Source: Physocladia obscura (Eukaryota; Chytridiomycota; Chytridiomycetes; Chytridiales; Chytriomycetaceae). Taken from it: DNA of 18,071 nt. Location: NCBI GenBank assembly GCA_027596945.1, contig JADGJH010000476.1, positions 1 to 18,071 on the forward strand. Direction: 5' to 3'. Under the pieces are notes generated by a model that had not been told where the DNA came from, did no database searches, and worked only from the letters and a program-made list of their open reading frames with translations. Within the stretch, counting starts at the first letter, position 1. Each line of letters starts with the position of its first letter. A program made the position numbers and the translations under genes. Below, piece by piece: positions 17,709 to 18,071 of this stretch.

Positions 17709-18071
17709 AATTTCCACGGCATATTGTTGCGGGATAAAGTGATTACATTTATTGTAACTCTTTCAAATTTCCTTTTTTATGAATAAATAAGCACTTTTAT
17801 TCAGAATTTCAAGTGCTGAGTGTTTTCGCTAAACTTTTTTTTTCTTTTTTTTCTTCTGGTGTTTGAGAGCAAAATGCGGTTTATTATAACGTACTACATA
17901 ATGAATAAAATAAATAAGAATATGCTATACTTAGTGTTTGATAATCTCCAAGCACCAGAGAAAATTTTCATTTTAGGTAAGCCATAACATAAATTGGTTT
18001 CTTAAAAATTAAATAAACAAAAAACTGAATAAAATAGAAAAAAAACTGAAAAAAAAAAAAAAAAAAAAAAA
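17709..18071. other. 3' flank of the Brp/Blh-like gene and sequence end
   Basis: AT-rich noncoding sequence with T-runs near 17837-17851, a degenerate copy of the motif at 14210 (near 17951-17976), and a terminal A-run. No gene is recognised. Confidence 0.5.
17782..17787 (+). terminator. Poly(A) signal AATAAA of the Brp/Blh-like gene
   Basis: AATAAA (within AATAAATAA) about 73 nt after the stop codon. Confidence 0.5.

Noticed and set aside
1..18071. CRISPR array, bacterial operon or prophage content
   Set aside because: No regularly spaced repeats and no bacterial gene organisation; introns and poly(A) signals show a eukaryotic nuclear genome.

Overview
The window is nuclear DNA of a eukaryote, most likely a zoosporic early-diverging fungus. 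A chytrid (Chytridiomycota) is my best guess. Genes sit on both strands, with single-gene units, AT-rich spacers, AATAAA-type poly(A) signals and 11 short GT-AG introns (55-294 bp). The protein set (secreted Vps62-like protein, Psr1-like phosphatase, AMID-like oxidoreductase, ankyrin protein) looks fungal. The last gene is a Brp/Blh-type retinal-forming carotene dioxygenase, which would fit a light-sensing zoospore fungus. The placement is an inference; no rRNA or other marker gene is present.

Layout from left to right. (1) A disordered AT-hook protein on the minus strand (39-2397) is separated by a 1 kb divergent spacer from (2) an AMID/FSP1-like FAD oxidoreductase on the plus strand (3414-4658). 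(3-5) Three tandem plus-strand arylamine N-acetyltransferase (NAT) genes follow (4868-5883, 5971-6975, 7228-8235). Each keeps the Cys-His-Asp triad and one intron at exactly the same codon. (6) A secreted Vps62-family protein (8379-9740, minus) and (7) an ankyrin-repeat protein (9964-11328, minus) come next. (8) A Psr1/SCP-type NIF-domain phosphatase (11622-13658, minus, three exons) has a very GC-rich disordered first exon. After a gene-poor 1.2 kb spacer comes (9) a D-2-hydroxyacid dehydrogenase (14826-15988, minus, three exons), which shares a 90-bp divergent promoter with (10) the Brp/Blh-like dioxygenase (16079-17708, plus, three exons). The window ends in a poly-A run.

The most notable item is gene 10. 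Read without splicing, its catalytic motifs are scattered or cut off. With two short introns removed, a 500-residue multi-pass protein results that carries the HGAIDH, HFGEGD, WHS and PHMW motifs of the Brp/Blh family, which makes retinal from beta-carotene. That family is classically prokaryotic, whereas the described fungal route uses CarX-type oxygenases. The NAT triplication is the second notable item: it looks like recent amplification with patchwork similarity among copies, and one copy has an intron with no stop codon in frame.

Exon boundaries were deduced by hand from splice-site consensus, reading phase and family motifs. No transcript or database evidence was available.
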